Assembly (NCBI RefSeq): GCF_009796765.1
Contig: NZ_CP047023.1
Coordinates: forward strand, 2,401,501-2,465,500
Length of the DNA stretch: 64,000 nt
Direction of reading: 5' to 3'
Source of the DNA: Paraglaciecola sp. L3A3
GTDB taxonomy: Bacteria; Pseudomonadota; Gammaproteobacteria; Enterobacterales; Alteromonadaceae
Of the stretch, positions 38,952 through 47,633 are shown piece by piece. The notes beneath the pieces are model-generated. The model saw nothing but the letters and a program-made list of their open reading frames with translations, was not told where the DNA came from and searched no databases. Position 1 is the first letter of the stretch; each line of letters begins with the position of its first letter. The translations under genes were made by a program, and so were the position numbers.

Positions 38952-39413
38952 ATGGCCATGAATAATAAAATTTGTGTGCAACAACAGGACTTTGATTTAG
39001 CTTCTGAATATCATAATTTAACAATAAACAATCCGGATGATGGTGCTGTGGTGACCTTTGTTGGTTTAGTTAGAGATTTCAATCAAGATGGAAAAATAAC
39101 GGGATTATTTTTAGAACATTACCCAGCCATGACTATCAAAGCATTAACTTCCATTGTTCAACAAGCTAGAGAAAAGTGGACTCTTGGCCGAATAACAATT
39201 ATTCATAGGGTAGGGCAGTTAAACCCAACAGATCAAATCGTTTTTGTGGGTGTCACCAGTCAACATAGACAAGCTGCTTATCAGGCAAATGAATTTATTA
39301 TGGATTACCTTAAAACAAGAGCCCCATTTTGGAAAAAAGAAACCAGTAAACAAGGTGATTCATGGGTTGAAGCGAAACAGACTGATAGAGAAAAAGCAGA
39401 CAGGTGGCAATAA
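38952..39413 (+). CDS. moaE: Molybdopterin synthase catalytic subunit
   Basis: A 153-aa catalytic subunit that converts cPMP to molybdopterin with MoaD. GAVVTFVGLVRDFNQDG, LEHYPAMTIK, HRVGQL and the C-terminal FWKKE (active Lys) with WVEAK match MoaE. ATG 38952, 4 bp after the moaD stop, is preferred to a start inside moaD. It is the last gene of the Moco operon. Confidence 0.94.
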   Translation: MAMNNKICVQQQDFDLASEYHNLTINNPDDGAVVTFVGLVRDFNQDGKITGLFLEHYPAMTIKALTSIVQQAREKWTLGRITIIHRVGQLNPTDQIVFVGVTSQHRQAAYQANEFIMDYLKTRAPFWKKETSKQGDSWVEAKQTDREKADRWQ

Positions 39414-39414
39414 A

Positions 39415-39438
39415 AAAGCCGCTAATTAGCGGCTTACA
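39415..39438. terminator. Terminator between moaE and fur
   Basis: A palindromic stem AAGCCGCTAATTAGCGGCTT with an A-run on its left, so on the minus strand it ends in TTTTTT. It mainly terminates fur and may also stop the Moco operon. Confidence 0.8.
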
Positions 39439-39459
39439 ATTTGATAATTTTATTGTTGA

Positions 39460-39876
39460 TTATTCATCACAATTTTCTTTGCAATAACCATATAGGTACA
39501 AACTATGATGAGTCAGTGACATGTTATGTCTTTCTGCTACTTCTTTTTGACGTTTTTCAATTAACTCATCTTCAAACTCGATTACTTTGCCGCAATTTAA
39601 ACATACCAAATGATCGTGATGTTCTTTATGGCTAATTTCGAATACAGATTTACCACCTTCAAAGTGATGACGATTTAATATACCCGCATCATCAAATTGG
39701 TTTAGTACTCGATATACTGTGGCTAAACCAATATCCTCATCTTGTTCAATGAGTCGTTTATATACATCTTCTGCACTGATATGTTGATTTTCAGGAAGTT
39801 GCAGTATTTCTAATATTTTTAAACGAGGCAGGGTAACTTTTAATCCTGCTTTTTTTAATTCTTTATTTTGATCCAT
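39460..39876 (-). CDS. fur: Ferric uptake regulator
   Basis: A 138-aa iron-responsive repressor. The winged helix includes LKVTLPRLKILEILQ, ISAEDVYKRLIEQDEDIGLATVYRVLNQF. The metal region HHDHLVCLNCGKVIEF includes the structural zinc Cys pair (CLNC), with further His/Cys near the C terminus (YGYCKENC). The protein is normal length. An inverted repeat TAATGA-TG-TCATTA lies 20 bp before the start; it could be a weak Fur-type site, but it does not match the 19-bp consensus well. Flavodoxin lies upstream on the same strand, as in many gammaproteobacteria. Confidence 0.97.
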   Translation of the reverse strand: MDQNKELKKAGLKVTLPRLKILEILQLPENQHISAEDVYKRLIEQDEDIGLATVYRVLNQFDDAGILNRHHFEGGKSVFEISHKEHHDHLVCLNCGKVIEFEDELIEKRQKEVAERHNMSLTHHSLYLYGYCKENCDE

Positions 39877-39968
39877 TGACTTACTTACAAATAATTAATG
39901 ATGTCATTATAGGGTAGTTGGCCTCTATTGAAAGAGCAGATGCATAATTATAATAACTATTTACAAAT

Positions 39969-39994
39969 TAAAAGGGAGCCTAAGCTCCCTTTAA
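39969..39994 (-). terminator. Terminator of fldA
   Basis: A 9-bp perfect stem (AAAGGGAGC / GCTCCCTTT) with a 4-nt loop, 24 bp after the flavodoxin stop. The T-run on the minus strand is short. Confidence 0.7.
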
Positions 39995-40017
39995 GATTAT
40001 TTTTAGATAGTAACCAG

Positions 40018-40542
40018 TTAACCTAGTTCTGCTAAACACATTTCTTCGTTAATCTGTTTACACCAAGCTTTAACTCGTTCTTCTGTCAGCTCTGGTTGTC
40101 TGTCTTCGTCTATGCCAAGGCCGACAAAGTGATCTTCATCAGCCATACCTTTCGAAGCTTCAAAGTCATACCCTTCAGTTGACCATTGGCCTACTAAAAT
40201 GGCTCCTTTGGCTTCCACTATATCCCTAACCATGCCCATAGCATCTAGGAAATATTCAGCGTAATCTTCCTGATCACCACAACCAAAAATAGCCACTAGC
40301 TTATCTTCAAAATCAATCATTTCAAGTTCAGGAAAAAAATCATCCCAGTCGCATTGCGCTTCACCGTAATACCAAGTGGGAATGCCGAATAATAATAGAT
40401 CGAACTCAGCTATTTGCTCTTTACTGCTTTTAGCAATGTCATGCACTGCTATTAAATTTTTACCCAACTCTTTTTGGATCATTTTAGCAATATGCTCTGT
40501 ATTGCCAGTATCACTGCCGAAAAATAGCCCCACACTTGCCAT
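40018..40542 (-). CDS. fldA: Long-chain flavodoxin
   Basis: A 174-aa FMN electron carrier. The phosphate-binding loop is GSDTGNTEHIA. PTWYYGEAQCDWDDF and FGCGDQEDYAEYF bracket the isoalloxazine. The length with the extra 20-residue loop marks a long-chain flavodoxin. Location next to fur, with the DUF2788 gene and an esterase upstream, matches the conserved gammaproteobacterial block. It replaces ferredoxin under iron limitation in related species. Confidence 0.96.
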   Translation of the reverse strand: MASVGLFFGSDTGNTEHIAKMIQKELGKNLIAVHDIAKSSKEQIAEFDLLLFGIPTWYYGEAQCDWDDFFPELEMIDFEDKLVAIFGCGDQEDYAEYFLDAMGMVRDIVEAKGAILVGQWSTEGYDFEASKGMADEDHFVGLGIDEDRQPELTEERVKAWCKQINEEMCLAELG

Positions 40543-40585
40543 CAGTATTTTATCCTCACTTTTTGTATGTCTGATACGTTATTTA

Positions 40586-40792
40586 TTAGCCAACAAATAA
40601 CTGCATAATACCTTTAAAAATAAATCCCGCTGCGCCTAAAAATAAAACAAAATACACCACAATTTTACCTAATAATGGTACTTCATTTTTCTTTAAAACG
40701 TCATAAACAGCGTAAGTCATTAAAATGAACAAACCAGCTAAACAGAGATTTAAACCTACCGCTTCTATTAATTCGTAATGTTCACTTAACAT
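40586..40792 (-). CDS. DUF2788 small membrane protein
   Basis: A 68-aa protein with two hydrophobic segments (LNLCLAGLFILMTYAVYDVL and IVVYFVLFLGAAGFIFKGI) separated by a short KKNEVPLLGK loop. It fits the DUF2788 family, which often lies between fldA and ybfF in marine gammaproteobacteria. Function is unknown; it should be an inner-membrane protein. Confidence 0.85.
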   Translation of the reverse strand: MLSEHYELIEAVGLNLCLAGLFILMTYAVYDVLKKNEVPLLGKIVVYFVLFLGAAGFIFKGIMQLFVG

Positions 40793-40908
40793 TTATCATC
40801 GACTCTATTCTAAAAACCGCGGCATATTACCACAGTGTCCACTACATGAAAATTGTTAGGCGGGTAAAGAAACAAATTTTGACATTTTGTATCGTAATTT
40901 ATAGCAAG

Positions 40909-41685
40909 CTAAACAGATTTAATAAATGTTGATATCAGTTTATGACATAAGTTAGGGTTTTCAGCATGTAACCAATGACCAGTATTTGCAATTAGTTTTG
41001 ATTGACTATTCGGAAATAGTTTTAGGATCGGTTGTTTATGTTCAAGTAATAAGTAGTCAGAATTACCTCCTTTAATAAACAATACAGCGCCTTGAAAGGC
41101 TATGTCAGATTCAATTGCTGCAGATAATAGCTGATAATCCCGTTCTAAAAGTTGTAAATTAAATCGCCAGTTCCACTGTTGGGCTTCGTTATATAAGCTT
41201 TTTAATAAAAATTGTCTGGTTGAAGGTTCAGATATATAAATGGCTAATTGCATATCGGCTTCATTACGGCTGGTTAAAGTATCTAAGTGAACGTTATTTA
41301 ATCCTTTAAATACGTCGAGATGACGGGGGGCGTATTTTACTGGAGCAATATCTAAAATTATTAAGTGAGAGATTATTTCTGAATGGTCCAACGCAATTTT
41401 CATTGCTATTTTTCCGCCTAAAGAATGACCTAATATGTCTGCTTTATTGATATTTAATTGTTGTAACAATTGCACAATTTTATTTGCATATAGCTCGAAA
41501 CTAAAGGTTTCTGTATAGTCCGATTTTCCATGATCTGGTAAATCGATGGCGAGTACTTGGTGGCTGTTGGTAAATAATTTACGTAAGCCCGTTAAATTGT
41601 CTAAATTTCCGAATAAGCCGTGAATTAACAATATCCAAGGTTTGTCTGAACTGTCTGAGAAAATTTGATGATGAATGCTGGCCAT
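40909..41685 (-). CDS. ybfF: Alpha/beta hydrolase esterase YbfF
   Basis: A 258-aa alpha/beta hydrolase. The oxyanion HGLFGNLDNL, nucleophile elbow LGHSLGGKIAM (Ser) and C-terminal TGHWLHAENP (His) are in place. No signal peptide is seen, so it is cytoplasmic. E. coli YbfF hydrolyses short acyl esters and acyl-CoA in vitro, but its physiological substrate is unclear. It lies upstream of the DUF2788-fldA-fur block on the same strand. Confidence 0.88.
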   Translation of the reverse strand: MASIHHQIFSDSSDKPWILLIHGLFGNLDNLTGLRKLFTNSHQVLAIDLPDHGKSDYTETFSFELYANKIVQLLQQLNINKADILGHSLGGKIAMKIALDHSEIISHLIILDIAPVKYAPRHLDVFKGLNNVHLDTLTSRNEADMQLAIYISEPSTRQFLLKSLYNEAQQWNWRFNLQLLERDYQLLSAAIESDIAFQGAVLFIKGGNSDYLLLEHKQPILKLFPNSQSKLIANTGHWLHAENPNLCHKLISTFIKSV

Positions 41686-41826
41686 GAATTGTTCTTTTTG
41701 GATAAAATATAGTTAGCTTATTGTACTTATTTTTTTCCTGTATGGATGAAAAATGGACAAGTAATTTTCACTAAGTTTGTTAGGTCTAGATAGTTAACCT
41801 AACAAACTTGTTAGTGATAGTGAGGA

Positions 41827-42634
41827 TTAATAGGCCCCTGATTTACCGTACTGTTGCATTTTCGTTTGACGTGGACGTAATCTATGAGGTGCATAGACGC
41901 CAGTTCGTCTATCAAAACCATCTAAGGTACGCACATTTGGTATGAAGTTATGGGTTTCTCTTATCCATGAACCTAAAGCTTTTCTGTGTTTAGTTATTTC
42001 TGCTTGATATTGACCAAAGTCTGCAAGATTATTCAGTTCAAATGAGTCATTTTCAAGGTCGGAAAATTCTTCTTTAGGACGAGGCGATATAAATGGTCTA
42101 GATTGGTGTTTATTCAGTAACTCTGCATCATATAATCTACCCAGTTCCCACCAAATTTTATGATAAACGGTATCATCACTTGGAGTCGGAGGTAGATCAT
42201 TGTAATTGTTACGAATATAACGAAAACGTTTAGATCGAATAGAGCGTCCATGATCTTCAAAGTCATGCCATTTTCCAGCTGCGGCAGTCCAATATCCAGA
42301 TTCTTTCAAAATTTCAGAAAATGTAGTTTTTACAAGTGGCAAGTCCCAATGTAATTGTTCAGCATCGGTATTATGTGGGGAACGGCCTTTAAAAAATACT
42401 GGCTCGACTAGGACTACAGGCGCTAGCAGTCAAATATGCACTATCAAAACGCATACCACCAGTTGTCATTTTATCGAGGTTTGGTGTATGAATAGTTGGG
42501 TGACCATAAGCTGCTATGTCATTCCAACTTAGGTCATCGGCAATGACTAACACTATGTTTGGCCGAGGATTACCTAATGCATTAAAATTAAAAGTAACAC
42601 ATGATAAAATCATTTTAGCCTGAATCGAAGGCAA
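41827..42634 (-). pseudogene. Decayed S1-family sulfatase
   Basis: The N-terminal part (from 42634; ATG at 42613) has NIVLVIADDLSWNDIAAYG and the maturation motif CSPSR, then stops after ASIF. A frameshift near 42390 leads to FKGRSPHNTDAEQLHW in another frame. A second piece follows with GYWTAAAGKWH, directly joined to a C-terminal end (RSIRSKRFRYIRN, then FSDLENDSFELNNL). A normal S1 sulfatase has roughly 300 residues between those two segments, so an internal deletion has removed most of the catalytic domain. The signal peptide is also degenerate. The product would be inactive. Confidence 0.88.
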
Positions 42635-42662
42635 AAAAAAGCCAAGGTAAGAATACCTTGGC
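42632..42662 (-). terminator. Terminator of the CBM48-like gene
   Basis: A 9-bp perfect stem (GCCAAGGTA / TACCTTGGC) with a 4-nt loop and, on the minus strand, eight T. It overlaps the very start of the sulfatase remnant. Confidence 0.85.
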
Positions 42663-42683
42663 CTTGATGATAGAATTTTTAAA

Positions 42684-42992
42684 TTATACTTTTACGACAG
42701 AATTCTCTTCCAATGATACTGGTGATTTTTCGTATGCATCAGCCTGCCAATCATTTTCCCATTTCTCATTATCTAATAAGTATCTAAACTGATAGCTAGT
42801 ATCTTTGGTTAAATTAACGGTAGCTGTAAAATCTCCATTTTTAAGTTTTTTCATCGGTAAACTTTCTCGTTCCCAATCATTAAAGTCACCTACCAGATTC
42901 ACTTTTTCAGCTTCACTGGCTTCTGTTTTAGATAATTTGAATGTTACTTTACAAACATCTTTAGATTTTAAATATTGTTTTTTAAATGCCAT
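42684..42992 (-). CDS. Stand-alone isoamylase early-set / CBM48-like domain protein
   Basis: A 102-aa protein that is just one domain. KVTFKLSKTEASEAEKVNLVGDFNDWERESLPMKK carries the GDFNDW motif of the isoamylase N-terminal/AMPK glycogen-binding domain, and FRYLLDNEKWENDWQADAY follows the same fold. Such orphan domains occur in many marine gammaproteobacteria and may bind glycogen or another alpha-glucan. There is no catalytic domain and no signal peptide. It has its own terminator and a ribosome binding site (GGAGAG). Confidence 0.85.
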   Translation of the reverse strand: MAFKKQYLKSKDVCKVTFKLSKTEASEAEKVNLVGDFNDWERESLPMKKLKNGDFTATVNLTKDTSYQFRYLLDNEKWENDWQADAYEKSPVSLEENSVVKV

Positions 42993-43216
42993 GTGACTCT
43001 CTCCATATATGACGGTAAATTAAAGGTAGTTGATAGAATATGTTTTAACTGAATTTGTTTAAGATTAACACATTTAAATGGCCGTTTTTTAACCTATTTT
43101 GTAGATTTAGCTATATTTCTTTAAGTGTTTACATACTTTATTTCTTTGTTTAGCAAGCCACTAACAAACTTGTTAAAAAAATTACAATCGAAATCAATTT
43201 ACATTGGCTAAAATAT

Positions 43217-43816
43217 TTACTGATTTGTTTTGAATGAGGGCAAATTGTTTTTAACGAGAATAAAAACAACAATTAGGGTGCCAATTATTGTTCCCATTAA
43301 GTGTGCATCAATGGCCACATTTGCGTTTATTAATGTGGCAACTTCTTCGTTGGCTCCTGCTATTTGTTCATATATCACTTTTAGCCAAACTCCAAAAAAT
43401 AGTATCCAACCACTTTTTATTTTATGAATAATATCTTGCCAGGCACCTATAATAAATAATCCATGTAATACTCCTGATAAGCCTACATACCAAATAAGAT
43501 CATCTGAATAAAAGAACAGTCCGATGCTGGTACCTATACATAAAATAAAAAGTGTCCATACGGAACGGATATTATAATAGTCTCCATTTAATGCCCATAA
43601 CAACACTAGGCCAGTTAAATTTAACCATAAATGGTTACTGTTGGTATGTAGAAAATGACCACTGATTAAACGCCACCACTGTCCATCAGATATTAAATTC
43701 CGATTATAGGCAAACCATTCACGACTAGAAGGTTCTAAAAGCCAAAAAGTACAACTAATTATTATAACTGTAATGGGCATAAATAGTTGTTTAAATGTAA
43801 AGGGAAGGCGAGTCAT
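43217..43816 (-). CDS. rrtA: Rhombosortase (rhomboid-family protease)
   Basis: A 199-aa intramembrane protease with about six hydrophobic segments. GHFLHTNSNHLWLNL, the catalytic Ser motif GLSGVLHG and a late His in DAHLMGT give the Ser/His dyad of rhomboid proteases. The short length and motif set fit the rhombosortase branch, which processes the C-terminal GlyGly-CTERM tag of exported proteins. None of the exported proteins in this window ends in a GlyGly-CTERM tag, so the substrates lie elsewhere. It is single-gene and divergent from ggt. Confidence 0.82.
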   Translation of the reverse strand: MTRLPFTFKQLFMPITVIIISCTFWLLEPSSREWFAYNRNLISDGQWWRLISGHFLHTNSNHLWLNLTGLVLLWALNGDYYNIRSVWTLFILCIGTSIGLFFYSDDLIWYVGLSGVLHGLFIIGAWQDIIHKIKSGWILFFGVWLKVIYEQIAGANEEVATLINANVAIDAHLMGTIIGTLIVVFILVKNNLPSFKTNQ

Positions 43817-43953
43817 TGGTCTTGTTTATTGAATTGTTTCTATTTGTTCTAATAGTACCGAATTTTAATCTCAAAAGTTATTTGTATTTGCAAATCGTCC
43901 TATGCCTAGTTAATGTCTCAACATACTATTTGTTTATCTGAGACTACGACATT

Positions 43954-45693
43954 TTGAGACCTCTATACCTTATTATACTGTCACTTGTTTTTTATTCACT
44001 TTTTGTCAACTCAGCCCCAAAACGTGAGGATAGAGAGCCTGAAGCGGCAACTGGATATCAAGCAAAAAAAGCATTTACAGCTAAGGAATATATGGTTATT
44101 GCTGCCAATCCGTATGCTTCTTGGGCAGGCAAGAATATTATTAATAAAGGTGGGACGGCAATCGATGCAGCCATTGCCGTACAAGCTATGTTGACCCTTG
44201 TTGAACCTCAGTCATCAGGTATAGGTGGTGGCAGCTTTATTTTATATTGGGATAATAAAGCAAAAAAGTTACATACCTATGATGGCAGAGAAACCGCCCC
44301 AAGTAATGCCAGCATAGATTTGTTTTTAAAAGACAATCAACCAATTAAATGGATGGATGCAGTGGTTGGTGGACGTTCTGTAGGAGTGCCGGGGACATTA
44401 AAAGCGCTGGATATGGCTCATAAAGAATTTGGTCATTTACCCTGGGCTGAATTATTTCAAGACTCGATTAAGTTGTCAGATGAAGGGTTTATTGTATCCA
44501 AACGGTTAGCTAAATTAGTAGCAATGGAATTACATCCTGGTTTAAGAAAATTTAGAACATCATCTGTGTATTTTTACCCACAAGGTCAAGCTATTAGAGA
44601 AGGACAACTTAAAAAAAATAGTGCGCTAGGGCAAGTATTTAAAACAGTGGCAGAGCAGGGCGTAGATAGTTTTTACCAAGGTGCTTTAGCCGGAAAAATT
44701 GCTAAGTCAGTGGCATTTTCAAGTATTAATCCGGGGCTATTAACAACCAAAGATTTAACGAGTTATAAAGCAATAAAGCGTTCTCCTGTTTGTGGCAAAT
44801 ATAAAAAATATAATATTTGTGGTATGGCCCCACCCAGTTCAGGTGGTATTAGTGTATTGCAAACATTACGTACTTTAGAGCCTTATCATTTAGAACAATA
44901 TCAAGCTAATTCTTTGACTGCTCTGCATCTATTTACTCAAGCATCTAGATTAACTTATGCAGATAGAGAACTGTACATTGCTGATGGAGATTTTAACCAG
45001 TTACCCTTTGCATCTATGTTAAGTCATCGTTATCTAAAACAAAGAAGTCGGCATATATCTCTGAATAAAGATATGGGAAAAATACGAGCAGGCAAACCAT
45101 TTGCACAAATCAATTTTCAACAAAGTGAAAGTTTTGAATTACCTAATACCAGTCATTTTTCTATTATTGATAAACAAGGAAATGCCATTTCAATTACCTC
45201 TAGTATCGAGTTTGCTTTTGGCTCTGGTTTGATGGTTGAAGGATTTTTGCTAAATAATCAATTAACTGACTTTTCATTTAGTCCTTATAAATTTAATAAA
45301 CCAGTACTAAATAGGGTAGAACCAAACAAACGCCCACGAAGTGCTATGAGCCCTACTATGGTATTTGATGAAAATGGGCAGCTAATGTTAGCCTTAGGTT
45401 CACCTGGCGGCAGTCGTATTATCAGTTATGTGGCTCAAACATTAATTGCCGTATTAGATTGGAATTTAGACATCCAACAAGCGATTAATTTACCTAAGAT
45501 CACCAATAGAAATGATTATACTGCCCTTGAGAAAGGCACACAGCTTGAGAATATAAAACCTAACCTAGAAAAATTAGGTCATAAAGTACAAATAAGGGAA
45601 CTAAATAGTGGCTTACATGGATTCCAAATATCCAATGGCCATTTAGTGGGCGGTGCAGACCCAAGAAGAGAAGGTGTAGCAGTGGGACAGTGA
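43954..45693 (+). CDS. ggt: Gamma-glutamyltransferase, exported
   Basis: A 579-aa GGT precursor that would hydrolyse or transfer the gamma-glutamyl group of glutathione in the periplasm. A signal peptide covers residues ~1-20. The N-terminal half has GGTAIDAAIAVQ and SSGIGGGSFIL. The autocleavage and catalytic Thr lies in NTSHFSIIDKQGN. The C-terminal lid includes RPRSAMSPTMVF and GSPGGSRII. All are normal for an active enzyme. The frame begins at TTG, and no in-frame ATG or clear ribosome binding site is seen before it. Convergent with the next gene. Confidence 0.93.
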   Translation: MRPLYLIILSLVFYSLFVNSAPKREDREPEAATGYQAKKAFTAKEYMVIAANPYASWAGKNIINKGGTAIDAAIAVQAMLTLVEPQSSGIGGGSFILYWDNKAKKLHTYDGRETAPSNASIDLFLKDNQPIKWMDAVVGGRSVGVPGTLKALDMAHKEFGHLPWAELFQDSIKLSDEGFIVSKRLAKLVAMELHPGLRKFRTSSVYFYPQGQAIREGQLKKNSALGQVFKTVAEQGVDSFYQGALAGKIAKSVAFSSINPGLLTTKDLTSYKAIKRSPVCGKYKKYNICGMAPPSSGGISVLQTLRTLEPYHLEQYQANSLTALHLFTQASRLTYADRELYIADGDFNQLPFASMLSHRYLKQRSRHISLNKDMGKIRAGKPFAQINFQQSESFELPNTSHFSIIDKQGNAISITSSIEFAFGSGLMVEGFLLNNQLTDFSFSPYKFNKPVLNRVEPNKRPRSAMSPTMVFDENGQLMLALGSPGGSRIISYVAQTLIAVLDWNLDIQQAINLPKITNRNDYTALEKGTQLENIKPNLEKLGHKVQIRELNSGLHGFQISNGHLVGGADPRREGVAVGQ

Positions 45694-45708
45694 TTTATGA
45701 TGAATAAA

Positions 45709-46164
45709 TTACTGTGCACTAATATCGTCTACTCGCCATTCTTTATCGATTCTTATTAGGCTAACAATACGAAGATCTTTTAAAATGTTTCCATTTAGAT
45801 CTCCTTCAAAGAAAAGTGATATTTGTGCTTGTTTGGCAAATTCACTGCGACCAGCACTTCTAGTGCTGGGTTGAATCGCGACTTTATCAAAGCGCATATT
45901 CAATACATGTTTTTGTACCGCTTTATTGGTGTGATAAGAACGTAACAAGCGTTGCATTTTTGGGGTGCTCAATTTGATTGCACCGGATAAATTATCGGTA
46001 TGATAAATTTGATTAAAAAATTCAATTGCTGCAAATTCAGGTACATCTGTATCTAACATGCCAAATTTACCGGCGCCTCTTCTAGGTTCGGTTTTCTCGC
46101 AAGCATTAAATATGACCACTAAAATTAATAAAACGGATAATTTTTTAAGCATATTTTGCATCAA
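45709..46164 (-). CDS. Small lipoprotein, unknown function
   Basis: A 151-aa protein with a lipoprotein signal (lipobox FNAC). The mature part reads like a small NTF2-like or DUF4878-type alpha+beta fold: AAIEFFNQIYHTDNLSGAIKLST near the start and LIRIDKEWRVDDI at the end, the usual closing strand of such domains. The family cannot be fixed. No enzyme motif is visible. It converges on ggt with only 15 bp between stops. Confidence 0.75.
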   Translation of the reverse strand: MMQNMLKKLSVLLILVVIFNACEKTEPRRGAGKFGMLDTDVPEFAAIEFFNQIYHTDNLSGAIKLSTPKMQRLLRSYHTNKAVQKHVLNMRFDKVAIQPSTRSAGRSEFAKQAQISLFFEGDLNGNILKDLRIVSLIRIDKEWRVDDISAQ

Positions 46165-46210
46165 TTAAATAAAGTTTGTTTGATGGTAACGTGTTTTATT
46201 TAAAAGAAAA

Positions 46211-46239
46211 AGAAAGGGAGGCTAAAAGCCTCCCTTTTT
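46211..46239 (-). terminator. Terminator of cysK
   Basis: A 10-bp perfect stem (AAAGGGAGGC / GCCTCCCTTT) with a 5-nt loop and a T-rich minus-strand tail, 23 bp after the cysK stop. Confidence 0.82.
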
Positions 46240-46259
46240 AATGAAAGTTAACTTGTTTG

Positions 46260-47225
46260 TTACTGGATATTTTCAGCGTCTGAAAATTCACCAGCAAACA
46301 GCGGGCTACTCAAATAACGTTCTGCAGCACTCGCTAATAATACCACTATATGTTTGCCTGCATTTTCTGGTTTTTCAGCAACACGTTTAGCTGCAACCAC
46401 AGCCGCACCAGATGAAATTCCTACTAGGATCCCTTCTTCAGTCATTAATCTATGTGCCATAGCGATAGCATCTTCATTACTGACTTGCTCAACTTCGTCA
46501 ACAAGATCTAAGTCTAAGTTACCTGGTATAAAACCAGCACCAATACCTTGGATTTTGTGTGGTCCAGGCGTTAAATCTTGACCAGCTTTAGCTTGCGTAA
46601 TAACAGGTGAATCTGTCGGCTCTACCGCTACAGAAGTAATAGCTTTACCTTTAGTATTCTTAATATATCGACTAACACCAGTGATTGTTCCACCCGTGCC
46701 TACGCCAGCAACAAAAATATCAACTTTACCGTCTGTATCGTCCCAAATTTCTGGGCCAGTGGTTTTTTCATGAATTTCAGGGTTAGCTGGATTCTCGAAT
46801 TGATGTAAAGGTACATATTTTGCTGGATCGGATGCAACAATTTCATCAGCTGCTGATATAGCCCCTTTCATACCTTTTGCCGGCTCAGTCAACACTAAAT
46901 TGGCGCCCATTGCCTTAAGTAATTTACGACGTTCTAAACTCATTGAACTAGGCATAGTTAAAGTTAATTTATAGCCTCTAGATGCTGCAACAAAAGCAAG
47001 GGCGATACCCGTGTTACCACTTGTTGCTTCAACAAGTTCATTGCCAGGTTTTAAAATGCCTTTTTTCTCCGCATCCCAGATCATATTGGCCCCAATTCGG
47101 CACTTAACACTAAAACTTGGGTTTCTTGATTCAATTTTAGCGTAAACATTACCGCTTGTTACCCGGTTTAGTTTTACAAGAGGTGTGTTACCAATTGAAA
47201 GTGAATTATCGTCATAAATCTGCAT
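46260..47225 (-). CDS. cysK: Cysteine synthase A
   Basis: A 321-aa PLP enzyme that makes cysteine from O-acetylserine and sulfide. The PLP lysine is Lys41 in [21 protein letters not shown] binds substrate, GTGGTITG binds the cofactor phosphate and GISSGAA follows. The open frame extends to 47348, but ATG 47225, after AAAAGGA, gives the normal N terminus ([16 protein letters not shown]). It is monocistronic. A perfect 12-bp inverted repeat with 55-bp spacer lies 83-161 bp upstream and may be a regulator target. Confidence 0.95.
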   Translation of the reverse strand: MQIYDDNSLSIGNTPLVKLNRVTSGNVYAKIESRNPSFSVKCRIGANMIWDAEKKGILKPGNELVEATSGNTGIALAFVAASRGYKLTLTMPSSMSLERRKLLKAMGANLVLTEPAKGMKGAISAADEIVASDPAKYVPLHQFENPANPEIHEKTTGPEIWDDTDGKVDIFVAGVGTGGTITGVSRYIKNTKGKAITSVAVEPTDSPVITQAKAGQDLTPGPHKIQGIGAGFIPGNLDLDLVDEVEQVSNEDAIAMAHRLMTEEGILVGISSGAAVVAAKRVAEKPENAGKHIVVLLASAAERYLSSPLFAGEFSDAENIQ

Positions 47226-47307
47226 CGTTTTTCCTTTTATTTGTAATATAGCTTTTGTTTTGAAATAAAGGTGACTGGTTATGCCCGTCATTTGTTTAGT
47301 TAAAGCA

Positions 47308-47386
47308 AATCTAACAATAATATGTATCATTGATAAATTTTTGCTCACAACAGAATCGTATTATTTCATTAATCTATTGTTAGATT
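47308..47386. promoter_or_regulatory. Inverted repeat upstream of cysK
   Basis: AATCTAACAATA (47308-47319) and TATTGTTAGATT (47375-47386) are exact inverse copies. The right arm is itself part of a shorter palindrome AATCTA-TTGT-TAGATT. Function is unknown. The rest of the 285-bp gap up to 47633 holds no gene I would support. Confidence 0.4.
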
Positions 47387-47633
47387 AGGCCTAAGACAGA
47401 AAAATCAAAGTGTTTTTTTGCTATATCTTATGGTTAGCAGCTATTGTGGATTGTTTATGGGCTTAATACAGTTTAATTGCCGTGTATTTATTGGTAATGC
47501 TTTGCAACAATTTAAACATATAATGTTTCAAGGTATTAGTTTACGATTTTTTTTAGCGATTAATTCATCCATAATTATTTATAGAAATATAAAAAGTAAG
47601 CATAAGTAAAACTAGGAAATATAATAATAACAA

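Noticed and set aside
39896..39909. TAATGA-TG-TCATTA palindrome before fur as a Fur box
   Set aside because: It is palindromic and well placed for autoregulation but does not match the 19-bp Fur consensus closely enough to call.
47418..47609. 63-codon hydrophobic frame before the xdhC-like gene
   Set aside because: AT-rich intergenic sequence, no ribosome binding site and no recognisable protein features; treated as chance.
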